Positions 29,437 to 39,115 of a DNA stretch of 64,000 bases are shown piece after piece; within the stretch, counting starts at the first letter, position 1; each line of letters opens with the position of its first letter. This DNA comes from Caecitellus pseudoparvulus (taxonomy: Eukaryota > Bigyra: Bicosoecida). Under the pieces are notes generated by a model, which saw only the letters and a list, made by a program, of their open reading frames with translations, made no database searches and was not told the origin of the DNA. The DNA lies in assembly GCA_965644315.1 (NCBI GenBank), contig CBFFRQ010000076.1, forward strand, positions 1-64,000. The letters run 5' to 3'. The position numbers and the translations under genes are program-made.

Positions 29437-29465
29437 CGCTTGCCTGGTAAGGGGGCAGCCAAGCG
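29433..29465 (+). promoter_or_regulatory. weak SECIS-like hairpin at the stop codon
   Basis: ATGA, a 6-bp stem (CGCTTG/CAAGCG), a C-C mismatch, a 3-bp stem and a 9-base loop GTAAGGGGG. ATGA and the loop AA are 12 bases apart, as in SECIS elements, but the required GA opposite the TGA is missing (the 3' side reads GCGC). It also uses the stop codon itself. Treat as a candidate only. Confidence 0.15.
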
Positions 29466-30102
29466 GCGCAGGGTGGGGGGTGTGGACGAGTAAAGGGGTT
29501 CGAAGGGGCTGGCACCTGCACGTCACGACGCGTGGGGGGGAAAGTGTGCTCAAGCCACACTCCTCACGCCGAACAAATGCAGGCCGCCAAGCCCTCCTCT
29601 GCAGGCACCTCTTTCTCACACTCCCAGCCCAGCGCAAGCGACGTGTTGTGGTCATGGGGGGAGGCGGGGAGCCAGAGGCCGGCAGCCGGCTCCTGCAGCG
29701 CCCATCAGAGCCAGAGCGGGGAAATCCCTCACCAGCATCGTCGAGCACGCCCTCTCCGCGACGGGGTGCCCCGAAGAAGCACCCAATCACCCTTGATGGG
29801 CCCTGGGGGACGCCCTTGTGCGCGTCGCTGTTCTACACGGTGTTTGCGTTGACTTTGCTGTATGCCAGGTGCGGAGATTGCCCACCACGCCGGGCCGTCG
29901 CAAGCTTCTTGTATCCCACTGGGGAAAGGACAGGGCCTGTTGTGGTGCATTTTCGCGGCAGAGTATCCCCACCTTTCTCCGTAGCGCATGGCGACTTGCC
30001 TCACGAATGCCTTGTCTGCACGGGCACCCGCCTTCAGCACACCTCGCTCGCTGCGTGCTGCGCAGTGGCTTGAACTACCTCCTGCTGAACCTCCTGACGC
30101 AA
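29437..30102. other. 3' flank of the selenoprotein gene and leader of the next gene
   Basis: About 665 bp that should hold the selenoprotein 3' UTR and the promoter of the following desaturase-like gene. Besides the stop codon, only two TGA triplets occur in the first 450 bp (29794, 29851); neither sits in a good SECIS core. A stem with internal bulge at 29531-29570 (GCGTG...CACGC, GTGTG...CACAC) has GA on its 3' side but CGA instead of TGA on the 5' side. Confidence 0.4.
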
Positions 30103-31650
30103 ATGGGCGTGCGCCCGTCCCAAGCCCTGCTAGCAGTATTCCTGCCCTTTAACACGCTGCTGGGCGAGGACCCAGCTTCCCTGCTGCAAGTGCGGCAGAA
30201 CGGGTACCTGGACACGGATGGCATTCGGGGGCTGGTGTTCAGCGGAGCACTGCCATTCTTCGTGCTGGCCATTGGAGTGGAAATCGCGGGGGCAGTGCTG
30301 GTGTTTGGTCGCCGTCTGCACCGTGTGAACGACTCCATCAACAGCCTGAGCATGGGACTGGGGGACCAGTTGTGCGGCGCAGTCATCGGCTCCATGCTTG
30401 TGGGCCCATACGCCGCCATTCACTCCAAGTGCGCCTTGCTGCACGTGGACTGGACCCACAACGCGGCAGCTTGGTGGGGAGGCTTCCTGGCGGTGGACTT
30501 GGCGTACTACTGGTTCCACCGCTGCTCGCACGAAGTGTCCTTTTTGTGGGCATCGCACGCCGTCCACCACGGCAGCGAGGAGTACAACTTGACCACAGCG
30601 CTGCGCCAGAGCTTCTGGGGCAGCGCTGGCTTTGTCTTTTACTTGCCCCTTGCCTTTCTCTTCCCGCTGGAGCTGGCCCTGGCGCACAAAGTGATCAACT
30701 TGCTGTTCCAGTTTTGGATCCACACGCGCACGGTTGGCAGGTTGGGCCCCCTAGAGTGGGTGCTCAACACGCCCTCTGCGCACCGTGTGCACCACGGGCG
30801 CAACCCCTGGTGCATTGACAAGAACTTTGCCGGCACGCTCATCATCTGGGACCGCCTTTTCTGCACGTACCAGGCAGAGGAGGAGGTGGATGAGGAAATC
30901 GTGTACGGCGTCGTCCCACCCCTGGCCACGTGGCAGCCAGTGTGGGGCCAGACGCACCACTACGTGGAAATGGCACACAACATCTACCGAACACCTGGCT
31001 GCTGCAACAAGCTGCAGTTGCTGGTGCGCCCGCCGGGGTGGCAATGGGATGGCCGCAAAAACCGCTGCCGCCACTTCGCCGTGCCTCGCATCGGACACAA
31101 GGTGAACCCCCTCGCGCCGTATGACCCGCCTCTGCACCCGCTTCTTACGACGTATGCTGCTGTGCAATTCGGCACCATGCTTCTGGGCTACTTTGTCCTC
31201 GTCACCAGCGTGCCAGAATCTGGCAGCGATTCCGTGTCGCGCGGTGCTGCTGTAGCCGTTTACGCCGCCGCCACAGCGATTTTCGCACAAGGCCTGGTGT
31301 CCATCGCGGCAGTGCTGGACAGCAAGCCGTCAGCCATGCTGCAAGAGGCTGTCCGCTTGCCTTTGGCCCTGGCAGGACTGGTCGCACTGCTGGCCTGGCA
31401 GGCTGTGGCTGTGCGCGGGGATGCCTCGCCTGCGGCCACTGTCGCAGGGAGCCCCGCACTGTGGATAGTGGCTGCCGAAACACTTGCATCAGCTTGCTTC
31501 CTCCTGTGGTGGTGGTGGCGAGGCGGCTTGGCGCCGCCCACTGGCCACTACGCCAAGCTGGGCATGGAGACGAGCAGCTCGTCGCCAGCCGTGGAGCAGG
31601 AGTTGGCGGTGAAGCAGGGGCCTGCCCAGCAGACTGGGGGCGATGAGTGA
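30103..31650 (+). CDS. alkylglycerol-monooxygenase-like fatty acid hydroxylase family protein
   Basis: Multi-pass ER di-iron enzyme of the sterol desaturase/fatty acid hydroxylase superfamily, closest by eye to AGMO (TMEM195), which cleaves ether lipids with tetrahydrobiopterin. Histidine boxes are intact and in order: FHRCSHE, ASHAVHHGSEEYN and SAHRVHHGRN. NLTTALRQSFWGS, LFQFWIHTRTVGRLGPLEWVLNTPS and CIDKNFAGTLIIWDRLF are AGMO-like stretches. 515 residues from the ATG at 30103; an in-frame ATG at 30007 and the open frame from 29818 leave the start uncertain. After the catalytic part come several membrane segments and a Ser/Gln-rich tail. Lipid substrate not determinable. Confidence 0.85.
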   Translation: MGVRPSQALLAVFLPFNTLLGEDPASLLQVRQNGYLDTDGIRGLVFSGALPFFVLAIGVEIAGAVLVFGRRLHRVNDSINSLSMGLGDQLCGAVIGSMLVGPYAAIHSKCALLHVDWTHNAAAWWGGFLAVDLAYYWFHRCSHEVSFLWASHAVHHGSEEYNLTTALRQSFWGSAGFVFYLPLAFLFPLELALAHKVINLLFQFWIHTRTVGRLGPLEWVLNTPSAHRVHHGRNPWCIDKNFAGTLIIWDRLFCTYQAEEEVDEEIVYGVVPPLATWQPVWGQTHHYVEMAHNIYRTPGCCNKLQLLVRPPGWQWDGRKNRCRHFAVPRIGHKVNPLAPYDPPLHPLLTTYAAVQFGTMLLGYFVLVTSVPESGSDSVSRGAAVAVYAAATAIFAQGLVSIAAVLDSKPSAMLQEAVRLPLALAGLVALLAWQAVAVRGDASPAATVAGSPALWIVAAETLASACFLLWWWWRGGLAPPTGHYAKLGMETSSSSPAVEQELAVKQGPAQQTGGDE

Positions 31651-31833
31651 ACGTGGCGTGTGCTTCTTGGCTTGCATGGTGTTTCCACAGCTGCTCCCAA
31701 TGCAGCCTTTCGCGGCACCGCTTGGTTTGCGACTGCTGCTCTGCTGCTGTCCACCCAAAACAGATCACGTAGCTGGGGGCCCCGCCAGAAACTAATCCCG
31801 AGCTGTCAACAACATGTGTGCATCGAGTCCGAC

Positions 31834-34366
31834 ATGAGTGCTCAGCGTTTTGCGCGCGAAGCGGCGCTGGCCAAGCTGAGCGAGGTGCGGAAATTGGTTG
31901 CGGCGTCGAGATCTTGCCGCCCCCATCAGGACGCGCACTGCTCTGGAACCACCCCTCCGCAGGCCATCGCGAGATGCGAATGGGACGTAGCAGAAAGCCT
32001 TGCTGGACAGGTCGCTGGAGAGGCTCGGCATGATCCGCTACGGGTGCTTCAGGTGAGACTCTGGCGCTCTTGCCCTCGCACAGTTCCAATGCAACTGTAC
32101 ACCGCCACTTGAGTTGCCCCTGCAGGCTGTGCTGCGCAGCGCAGGGGCCGATCTGGACAGATGCATGCGAGTCTTGCAACTCGCTGAGCTGTTGCTGAAG
32201 GTGGAGGGCAAGGCAGCGAGGCCAAAGCGCAAGTACACGCACCTGGTGCACATGCGTCACGAGTTCTTGGCCTGGTGTGCTGCGCACAGCTTCTTTGAAC
32301 AAGTCATGGCGGCGGGACAGGCCTGGATGCGGGAGGAAGTGCACCGGGGGGACGTGTATGTCCCTGCAGCAGTGTCCCATGCGGCATTTGCCTCTTGGCA
32401 GGCTGACTTCGGCACTTCTTTGGGCAGCACCTTGTTCTCCGCTCAAAGCCCAACGCCAAGGCAAGCCACAGAGCTGTGGCCGCCGGGAGCACCGACGTGG
32501 TTGCTGCCTGTTGCCGGGGAGAGTGGGCAGGCTGTGGTTGGTGCTCTGGGCGCCGGGCAGGACGACACACTTCCCCCGGCACATGTGTTGCGAGCGGCGT
32601 TTCCTCACGGCGCCTTGACGCCTTCCACAGCCCGAGCCAAGGTGCCAGGGGCCCACAGACTCGGCGAAGCAAGTGGCCTTCTGCTGGCATCAGTGCAGGG
32701 ACAGCTTGTAGAGCAGGAGGGGGGTGCCAGTGGCAGGGCAAGGAGCGGGCGCCACCCCGACACTTTTGCACCCTCAGGCCTGGCGAGCTTCCACACCCTG
32801 TGGTTGCTGGGCCAGTACAAGGATGCAGTGCTGGGCGCGGCAAGCCTGCTGCAGCGGTGCTGTGCTGCAGATGTGCCGGGCCACGCCGTGTCTGCTGTGC
32901 GGGGCACGCTGTTGTGCGAGGCACTACATGGGCTGAGTGTCGCGCTGCGGTGTGGGCTGGTGGCGCCACACGCGTGGGACGGCACACCAGACGCCGTAGA
33001 GGCGGTGAACGCCGCTCTGAGCCGAGCACAGCACAGGGCTCCACAAGCGTCGCTCACTGGTGCAGGGGCCATGCTGTCGCAGTCCAGCTGGGCGGCGTCA
33101 CAGTCTCAAGGGGTCACGCGGCGGCGCAAGTCACGGCGGGGCTTCGTGTCCACCCTCGACGGCAGCGACACGGACTCGACAGAGGACTTTTCCGATGCCA
33201 GTGCCGTGGACGACGGGGAGGACAGCCTGCTCAGCCACGGCACTGGCAGTGTCTCATCTGCAGGAGCGGCCAGCCATGCGTCGGACCTGGAGCAGTCCGA
33301 CCACCAGCCAGGGCTGCCATTCTCGCATGACGCAGACCGCAGTGCCTCCCCAACTGCAGACTCTGAGCTGGGGCATGGCGGTGTCGACGAGGGGCTCGCA
33401 CTGGCTGGGGCAGATGGCGGCAGTGTCGTGACGGGCAAGACGGCATTTACCGCCATGACTGGGACCACAGTCAGCCTGGCGTCAGCAGTGTCGCTGCGCA
33501 AGTCTGCAGCTGCGGTGGCGGAATGGTGCGGGGCCCCCCTTCCGCCCGTCGCGCAGCAGACACCCGAAGGCGAAGGTGGCGATGCAGTCACCCACTGCGT
33601 CTTGCTGCAGTCATTTGCGGCGTGCTTGGAGGCACCTGGCGCCTCGTCGCCCCTCAGCGGCAGCGTGCATGCTGCGTTCCGGTGCAACGGCGCGCTGCGC
33701 AGCGCCTTGCTCAGCACAATGCGCGAAGCAGGGCTGGCACGGGAGCCCCTTGGGCACTTTTGTGCTCGGGGCAGTCCCTGCGCCGTCGCCCACACCATGG
33801 CCAGCTGTGTCAGCCGGGCCGTGCTGGGCTTGCCCAAGGCTGCTGCCCTCGCCTCCCTGCAGTGTTGCCAGGAGGTGACGTGCTGTCCTTCCCACGAGGC
33901 AGAAGCGAGTCCTGCATTTGTGTACGAGCGCCTTGCGTTGATGGGGCCAGCGTGCGGCACAGAGGCTGTTCCATCTGCACTGCGTTTGCACGCGTTGCTC
34001 GCTGCGGGCCTGTCCCACGCAGGCCCCACGCGGGTGCTCCGCACGGTACTGCACGCTGCACAGACTATGACGGGCTCTCATGATGCACATGGGCTCTCTG
34101 TAGCCCTTGAAGCCCATGCTGCAGTGTGCCTGACCTTTGCAGCGGCGGCATCCGCGTTGCGGCAGCAGGCAGCGTCGCAAACAGGATTGCGGCAGCATGC
34201 GCTGGAGGCATGCATTTGCATTGTTCAAGCATGCATGTCTCCGCAGCTGTGGCGCGACTTGCCTGTGGAGGCTGTGGAGGCTGTGCTGTCGAAAGAGGGT
34301 AGGGCACTCGTGCGCGCGTGCAAGACGCAAGTTTGCATCATTCACGGAACGCAAGAATTGAGATGA
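31834..34366 (+). CDS. unrecognised protein, Ala/Ser-rich with acidic linker
   Basis: Starts at MSAQRFAREAALAKLSE. A clear intron at 32053-32125 (GTGAGA...CTGCAG, phase 0) leads to the main exon 32126-34366. A second possible intron at 31885-31962 (GTGCGG...CCGCAG, 78 bp, in frame and stop-free) would shorten it to 793 residues; without it, 819. The first 130 residues look helical and conserved (HLVHMRHEFLAWCAAHSFFEQV). The middle is low-complexity and acidic (SDTDSTEDFSDAS), and the last 300 residues are Cys/His/Ala-rich helices. I recognise no family. The 10-mer GCGGAAATTG lies at 31887, inside the candidate first intron. Confidence 0.65.
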
Positions 34367-34956
34367 ATCCACCTGATCGCCTTCCAGAGTGCTGGTGGCT
34401 TATCCAGCACTTTTCAGCACCAAGCAACCGATTACTTACTGCATCACTGGCCCTGAGGGTTTTGCACGTGCGTTCTGTGTCTTGTCGTGTTGCTGTTTGT
34501 GGGGTGGCAGGTGTGGGCAGGGCGATATTAGCCGGGGGATGGGCGTGCACCGCTACATGGCCGGTCAGCTCGCGCACACAGCTTGCCTTTGGCGAACGGC
34601 AGCTGCGTGAGCTGAGTGCCCCTCGTGTGCGGTTTCCACTGCACAGGCGTGGGAGGCTTCAGTACGCGGCTGAATGCTGGCGTGGGCTGCGGAACTTGCT
34701 CCCCCCCGCTGCTGCCATTGCCTGCCCTGGCCTGGAGCATGCATGAGGGCCTGTTTGCCTCGTGCAGCTGGGACCCGTGTCTTGCCCCCCCCTCCGTGCT
34801 GTCATGTTCATGTGCCGCCGGCCAGTGCCCTGCTGCCTGCGCAACTGGTTTGCCACGTTCGCCGTCCAACTTCCGCTCCCATCACCTGCGCTGCACGAAA
34901 GCCCCTCCCACCTCGCCCCTGCAGGTTGTCTGCATCACACCCCCATCCGTGACACC
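34367..34956. promoter_or_regulatory. upstream region of the ribosomal protein gene
   Basis: 590 bp. A good splice acceptor (CCCCTGCAG) ends at 34924, 32 bp before the eS24 ATG, so a 5' UTR intron is likely, as is common for ribosomal protein genes. The donor is not fixed. No other gene supported. Confidence 0.35.
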
Positions 34957-35358
34957 ATGGCTGACTTCACCGTGCGCACTCGCAAGTTCATGCGCAACGC
35001 CGTGTGCGGGCGCCGCCAGATGGTCGTGGATGTGCTGCACCCTGGTGTGGCCACCATCTCCAAGCAGGCCATCAAGAAGGCCCTGGTCGACATGTACTCT
35101 GCCAACTCCGACCTGGTGTTCACCTTCGGTTTCCGCACTGGCTTCGGTGGCGACAAGACCACTGGCTTCGCCTACGTCTACGACACCGAGGAGGCTGCCA
35201 AGAAGATGGAGCCCCGCCACCGCCTGATCGCTCTGGGCTGGGCTGAGGCACGCACCCGCAAGCGCGGTGCCTGGAAGGACGCCAAGAAGAAGATCAAGTC
35301 CACCTGGGGTACCGGCCGCCGTGCCGCTGCCCGCAAGGCCAAGCGCGCTGCCATGTAA
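34957..35358 (+). CDS. RPS24: 40S ribosomal protein eS24
   Basis: Small-subunit ribosomal protein, 133 residues, the usual eS24 length. The family core is unmistakable: VRTRKFMRN, RRQMVVDVLHPGVATISK, VFTFGFRTGFGGDKTTGFA and EPRHRLIALG, then a basic Lys/Arg/Ala tail. No coding intron. Codon choice is strongly C/G-ending, as expected of a highly expressed gene in this genome. Start at MADFTVRTRK. Confidence 0.97.
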   Translation: MADFTVRTRKFMRNAVCGRRQMVVDVLHPGVATISKQAIKKALVDMYSANSDLVFTFGFRTGFGGDKTTGFAYVYDTEEAAKKMEPRHRLIALGWAEARTRKRGAWKDAKKKIKSTWGTGRRAAARKAKRAAM

Positions 35359-35819
35359 ATGTCTTTGCCGCTTCGCTGGGTTGCCCTGCCCCGGCAGGGT
35401 GTGGTGGAGGTTGCGCTGGTCAGCTTGGCAGGGCCTCTCTCTTGGTGGTTGTGGTCTCGTTCAGGTTGGCTTTCTCACAGCTGGCAGGGGGGCTGGAATC
35501 AGATCCAGGCCGTTGCTGGTGTCGTGTGGCTGGGCGTAGTCAATGCACCCGGGCACACATTCTTGCGCTTGCACCACATCCCACTCCTTCGACTGCCGTT
35601 GGCCAGCATGCTGCTGCTTGGCCTTCAGTGCAAGCTGGCCGCTGCGTCTCGCCTGCACCAGCTCACACTGGCTGCGCACAGCAGCTGCTTCACGAGGCAA
35701 AGCGCGGCAACCTTCGCCACTCACGGCTTGCCCTAGGAGCCATTATATCACCGAGAAGCTCCGCCTCGCGTATTTATCTTGGCCCCTGACGAAGCACCGT
35801 GCTTCACGTGACAGTCACG
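35359..35819. promoter_or_regulatory. intergenic; TATA-like element before the next gene
   Basis: 3' UTR of eS24 followed by the promoter of the gene at 35820. TATTTAT at 35771-35777, 43 bp before the ATG, and ATTATAT near 35742 are the only AT-rich blocks. A long plus-strand open frame crosses this region but is better explained by the short first exon described next. Confidence 0.4.
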
Positions 35820-38788
35820 ATGCCGAGTGCCACGCGAAACGCCCAGCCCACACAAGCCAAGCGTGCGTTCCGCAGCGCCTGTTGAGGGACACCACAAGCG
35901 AACACAGCCTTCCACGAACCTCCCCATGTGCAGAGTTGCTGAGGAGTTTCGCGTCGTCTGGCAGCTCTAGGCCGCCCCTCGCGGAGGCTCGGCACAGCAA
36001 TGGTAACGGCAGCACGGCAGAGGCAGGAGTCGCGGCCAAGCAGCCCCAACGCCGCCGAGCCCAGCGCAGCAGCCCACCACCAGCACAGCAACTCCTGGCA
36101 CAAGCCCGGGCGCTTAAGCGCCGGTTCGACGCAGCCCTGGCCGCTTCGCAGTCTCTGGCGCCGCCTCCACAGGCGTCGCCGGAGCAAGACCCAGCGCCTC
36201 GTCACACCGGGCAGAGCAGCACGGCTGCCTCCCCAGCACTGCCCACACCCCCTCCTCCACGCCCGCCTGCCCCAGCTCGAGGGCGGCGCAAGGCCTCACG
36301 CAAACTATCGCAGGCCAAGCGCCCTGCCAAGCCGTCTCCAGTCGCCACGGCGGCCAAACAGGGCACCCTTCCGCCGCTGCCCGCCATCCACGCAACGCTG
36401 TACACTTCAGCAAGGCATGTGCTGACCGGCACTGCCTCGGAACCTGCGACCACGCAGTCCACCACGGCGGCAAGCAGCCCCCACCGCCAAGCCACAGTGC
36501 CCGCTGGCAGCGGACCTGCCACAGCTCATGCGGCAGCCTCCCCAGCGGCAGTCACCCGACGCACGGCTTCACAGGGCGCTTCCTCTGCAGAGGATGCGGT
36601 GCAGGCTGCTGTGCAGCAGCTCAAGGCCGACATGCAAGGCATGGTAGCGCAGGCTGTGGCGGCGGCGATGGGCGAGCCCGCGACAGCTCTCCCCACCTCT
36701 GCCACTGCCATCCCCAGACAGCGTGCGGTTGATGCAGGGCGCCACGCTCGGCAAGCCCCTGCACCCTCGGTGCTGAGCGCTGGCAGCAGCGAGGAAGACG
36801 AGTGTGCCAGCGTGCGCTCGGGAGTGTCGGATCTGAGCAGGGTGTGGCTGGGCAGTGACAGCTCCAGCAGTGGCGCGTCAGAGGCAGGGTGCACTGACGC
36901 TGCCGATGCAGAGGGGGGTGAGGGTGCTGTGCAGCCGGCAAGCCCAGGTCAGGGCGCCGGCTCAGAGACAGGCTCCACGGCCACTCGATTCGGCACCGCT
37001 GGCTGGCGCGGGGGTCTCGAGTCACAGGTGCGATCAGCGCTGCGGCGGTGTGGCGCCACTGCCGCCGCGGCCTCTGCACGCGAGGCGCTGTCCGCAACAA
37101 GCACTGCCTGGCTGGAGGTGTCAAGTCTGGCGGGAGATGCGCCTGATGATGATGATGATGGGGTGCGTGGTACGTCCCCTGCCCGCTCACTGCTAGACGC
37201 TGCCCGAGGCATGCGGCGGTCCCCTCGCCGGGCCTCGGAGGGAGACGTCAGCGACGCAGGCAGTGACTCGGGCACAGTCGCCCTGGGTGCCGCTGGTGCG
37301 TGGGACAGCGCGTCAGTCGGGACGCACCGCTCTGCTCTGTCTACGGCGGCGGAGGTGGCTCCCGCAATGCTGGCGCGACACCACGCAGCCGTGCAGCGGG
37401 CAGTGCAGGCTGTGCAGGCTCGGCAGTACAGGGAAGGCGCCTTGAAAGCCTCAGAACCTGTGACTGCGCCAGCTGCCCGAGAGGAGCAGGCAGACTCACC
37501 CCCCAAGACACCGGAGCGAGGCGCTCCTGCTGCCTCCGCTGGCTCGGCCACACCATCCCCTGTGCGTGCACTTGACCATGGCAGTGACAGCGACGAGGAC
37601 TCGGCTGTGGCCAGCCTGGCAGAGCGTGTGTCTCGGCTGTGGGCGCTGTCAGGCGCGGCTGATCGCCAACAAGGCACACAGGCTGACTCAAGTGCCCCGC
37701 CCAGCGGCCCGGACCACACGCCGCTCGCAGCGCCCCCTCGCGAAACGCCCATGTCCAGCGGCACAGTCATCACCCCTGTGTCTGAGCTGACGCCGTCCGG
37801 CACGCCTCGGGCTGGCTCGCCCCAGAGCGATGCCCGGCAGCCGTCAGCTGCCTTCCTCGCGGCACGGTCCCTGGCAGCTGCCCTGCAGGCGGAGGTGGAG
37901 GGGTGTGTGACACAGGCAGCTGCCCTGCTGCCCACAGCAGCGCAGCACACTGCCCTCATGGAGCGCGCCAATCGCCTGCTTGCGGCGGCAAGGGGGGAAG
38001 GCGGGAGGGGTGTCGCACCCCCCCCGACACCCCCTCGTCCAGCCTCCACGCGCACTGCCACAGCAGACATTGTGGCCCCGCCCCCACCAAGCAGCCCCCC
38101 TCCACGCCCCTCCGCGCCCCCCCCAGACACGGAGCTTGCAGGGCCAGTAGACCACAACCCCTTTCCCATTCTGCACCAGGTGCAAGTGTGGCCAGACAGG
38201 GGTTGGGTGCGGGATGAACCAGTTGCACTGCCTGTCTCACATGCCCCGCCGACACAGGATGCGGTGCCCGAGGACGAGGATGCTCTGTCCTTGGTCAGCT
38301 GGCTGAACGAAGGAGGGCCACCAGGGCCCCATGGCCCCCCTGCACCCGAGCAAGGGCCAAGGGAGCGCCCACCCTCTCACTGGCATGTGCAGGCCCCCAG
38401 GCAAGTTGCAGCGTGGGAGGCACCCGCCCCAGTGCCGTTGGCGCGGCAGCCACCGCCACCTTTCCTGGAAGCAGGCCCAGAAGTTGTCCTGTCAGCGCCG
38501 TCACGAAGGCTCCATGAGCAGGGGGCCAAGGCAAGGCGTGTGGCGAGGCGCAACGGTCCTCGGCGTGTGGCGAGGCGAGGCCCTGGTCGGTCTGGCCCGG
38601 CACCCCCCTCTTCCGTTGCCGGGGGCTCGTGGACAAGCTTGGCCCACCGGCCAGTGAGCGAAGTGAGCACCGAGGAGTTGTTGGCCATGTCCAAGGCCAG
38701 CGCGTCGCGTCTGGCCGGTGCGAGGCCGCGCGCACCGAAGCCGCGTGCCGCACGCAGCCATGCGCCACACCGGCACTGGAAATACTGA
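35820..38788 (+). CDS. disordered Ser/Ala/Pro-rich protein, unknown
   Basis: A tiny first exon (35820-35862, MPSATRNAQPTQAK) and an intron of 71 bp (GTGCGT...GTGCAG, phase 1) lead in frame to 35934-38788, giving 965 residues. This is preferred over the open frame from 35543, which has no Met between there and about 36640 and reads like non-coding DNA at its start. Mostly disordered: basic N-terminus, acidic DDDDD near 37150, many Ser/Pro stretches, one helical segment (SLAAALQAEVEGCV, near 37870), a G-run/C-run tract at 38001-38030, and a basic C-terminus repeating KARRVARRNGPRRVARR. A conserved-looking motif VSTEELLAMSKASASRL lies near the end. No family recognised; nuclear location is possible. 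Confidence 0.65.
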
Positions 38789-39115
38789 AGCAGCTCGGCG
38801 CAACGGGGGGGCGACGCTAATTTCCTCGCACGCCCATGTGCCGCAGGGCATGTTGCAATGTATTTTCTCCCAGTGGGGTGTCGTAGCCCAGAACCGCGCT
38901 GCAGTGGGAACGAGCACCATGCAAGTGTCTGGCCCGAACCCGAGCGCTGTGAGCCAGCTCGCAGACTCCGCGCCGAATGGCGCGTCTGCCTCCAGCGCTA
39001 TCAGAACAGTGTACGATCCGACAGGAAAGATCCAGGTCACGGGGCGTTTCTTGCGGCGTGGCGCTATTCGCCCGCTTGTGTCGGTGCGTGTGTGGCGTTT
39101 CATTGGAGGACCGGG
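38789..39115. other. intergenic, no gene supported
   Basis: 327 bp between two plus-strand genes. The downstream frame is open from 38858 with an in-frame ATG, but the segment carries no domain, so I treat it as leader. Confidence 0.4.

Noticed and set aside
29794-29870. SECIS candidates at TGAT (29794) and TGAC (29851)
   Set aside because: The first has no AA/CC at the right distance and no GA; the second has CC at the right distance but only a short wobble-rich stem.
35543-35819. Extension of the 35820 gene to an upstream ATG
   Set aside because: The segment has no protein-like composition; a short exon at 35820-35862 with a good GTGCGT donor joins in frame.
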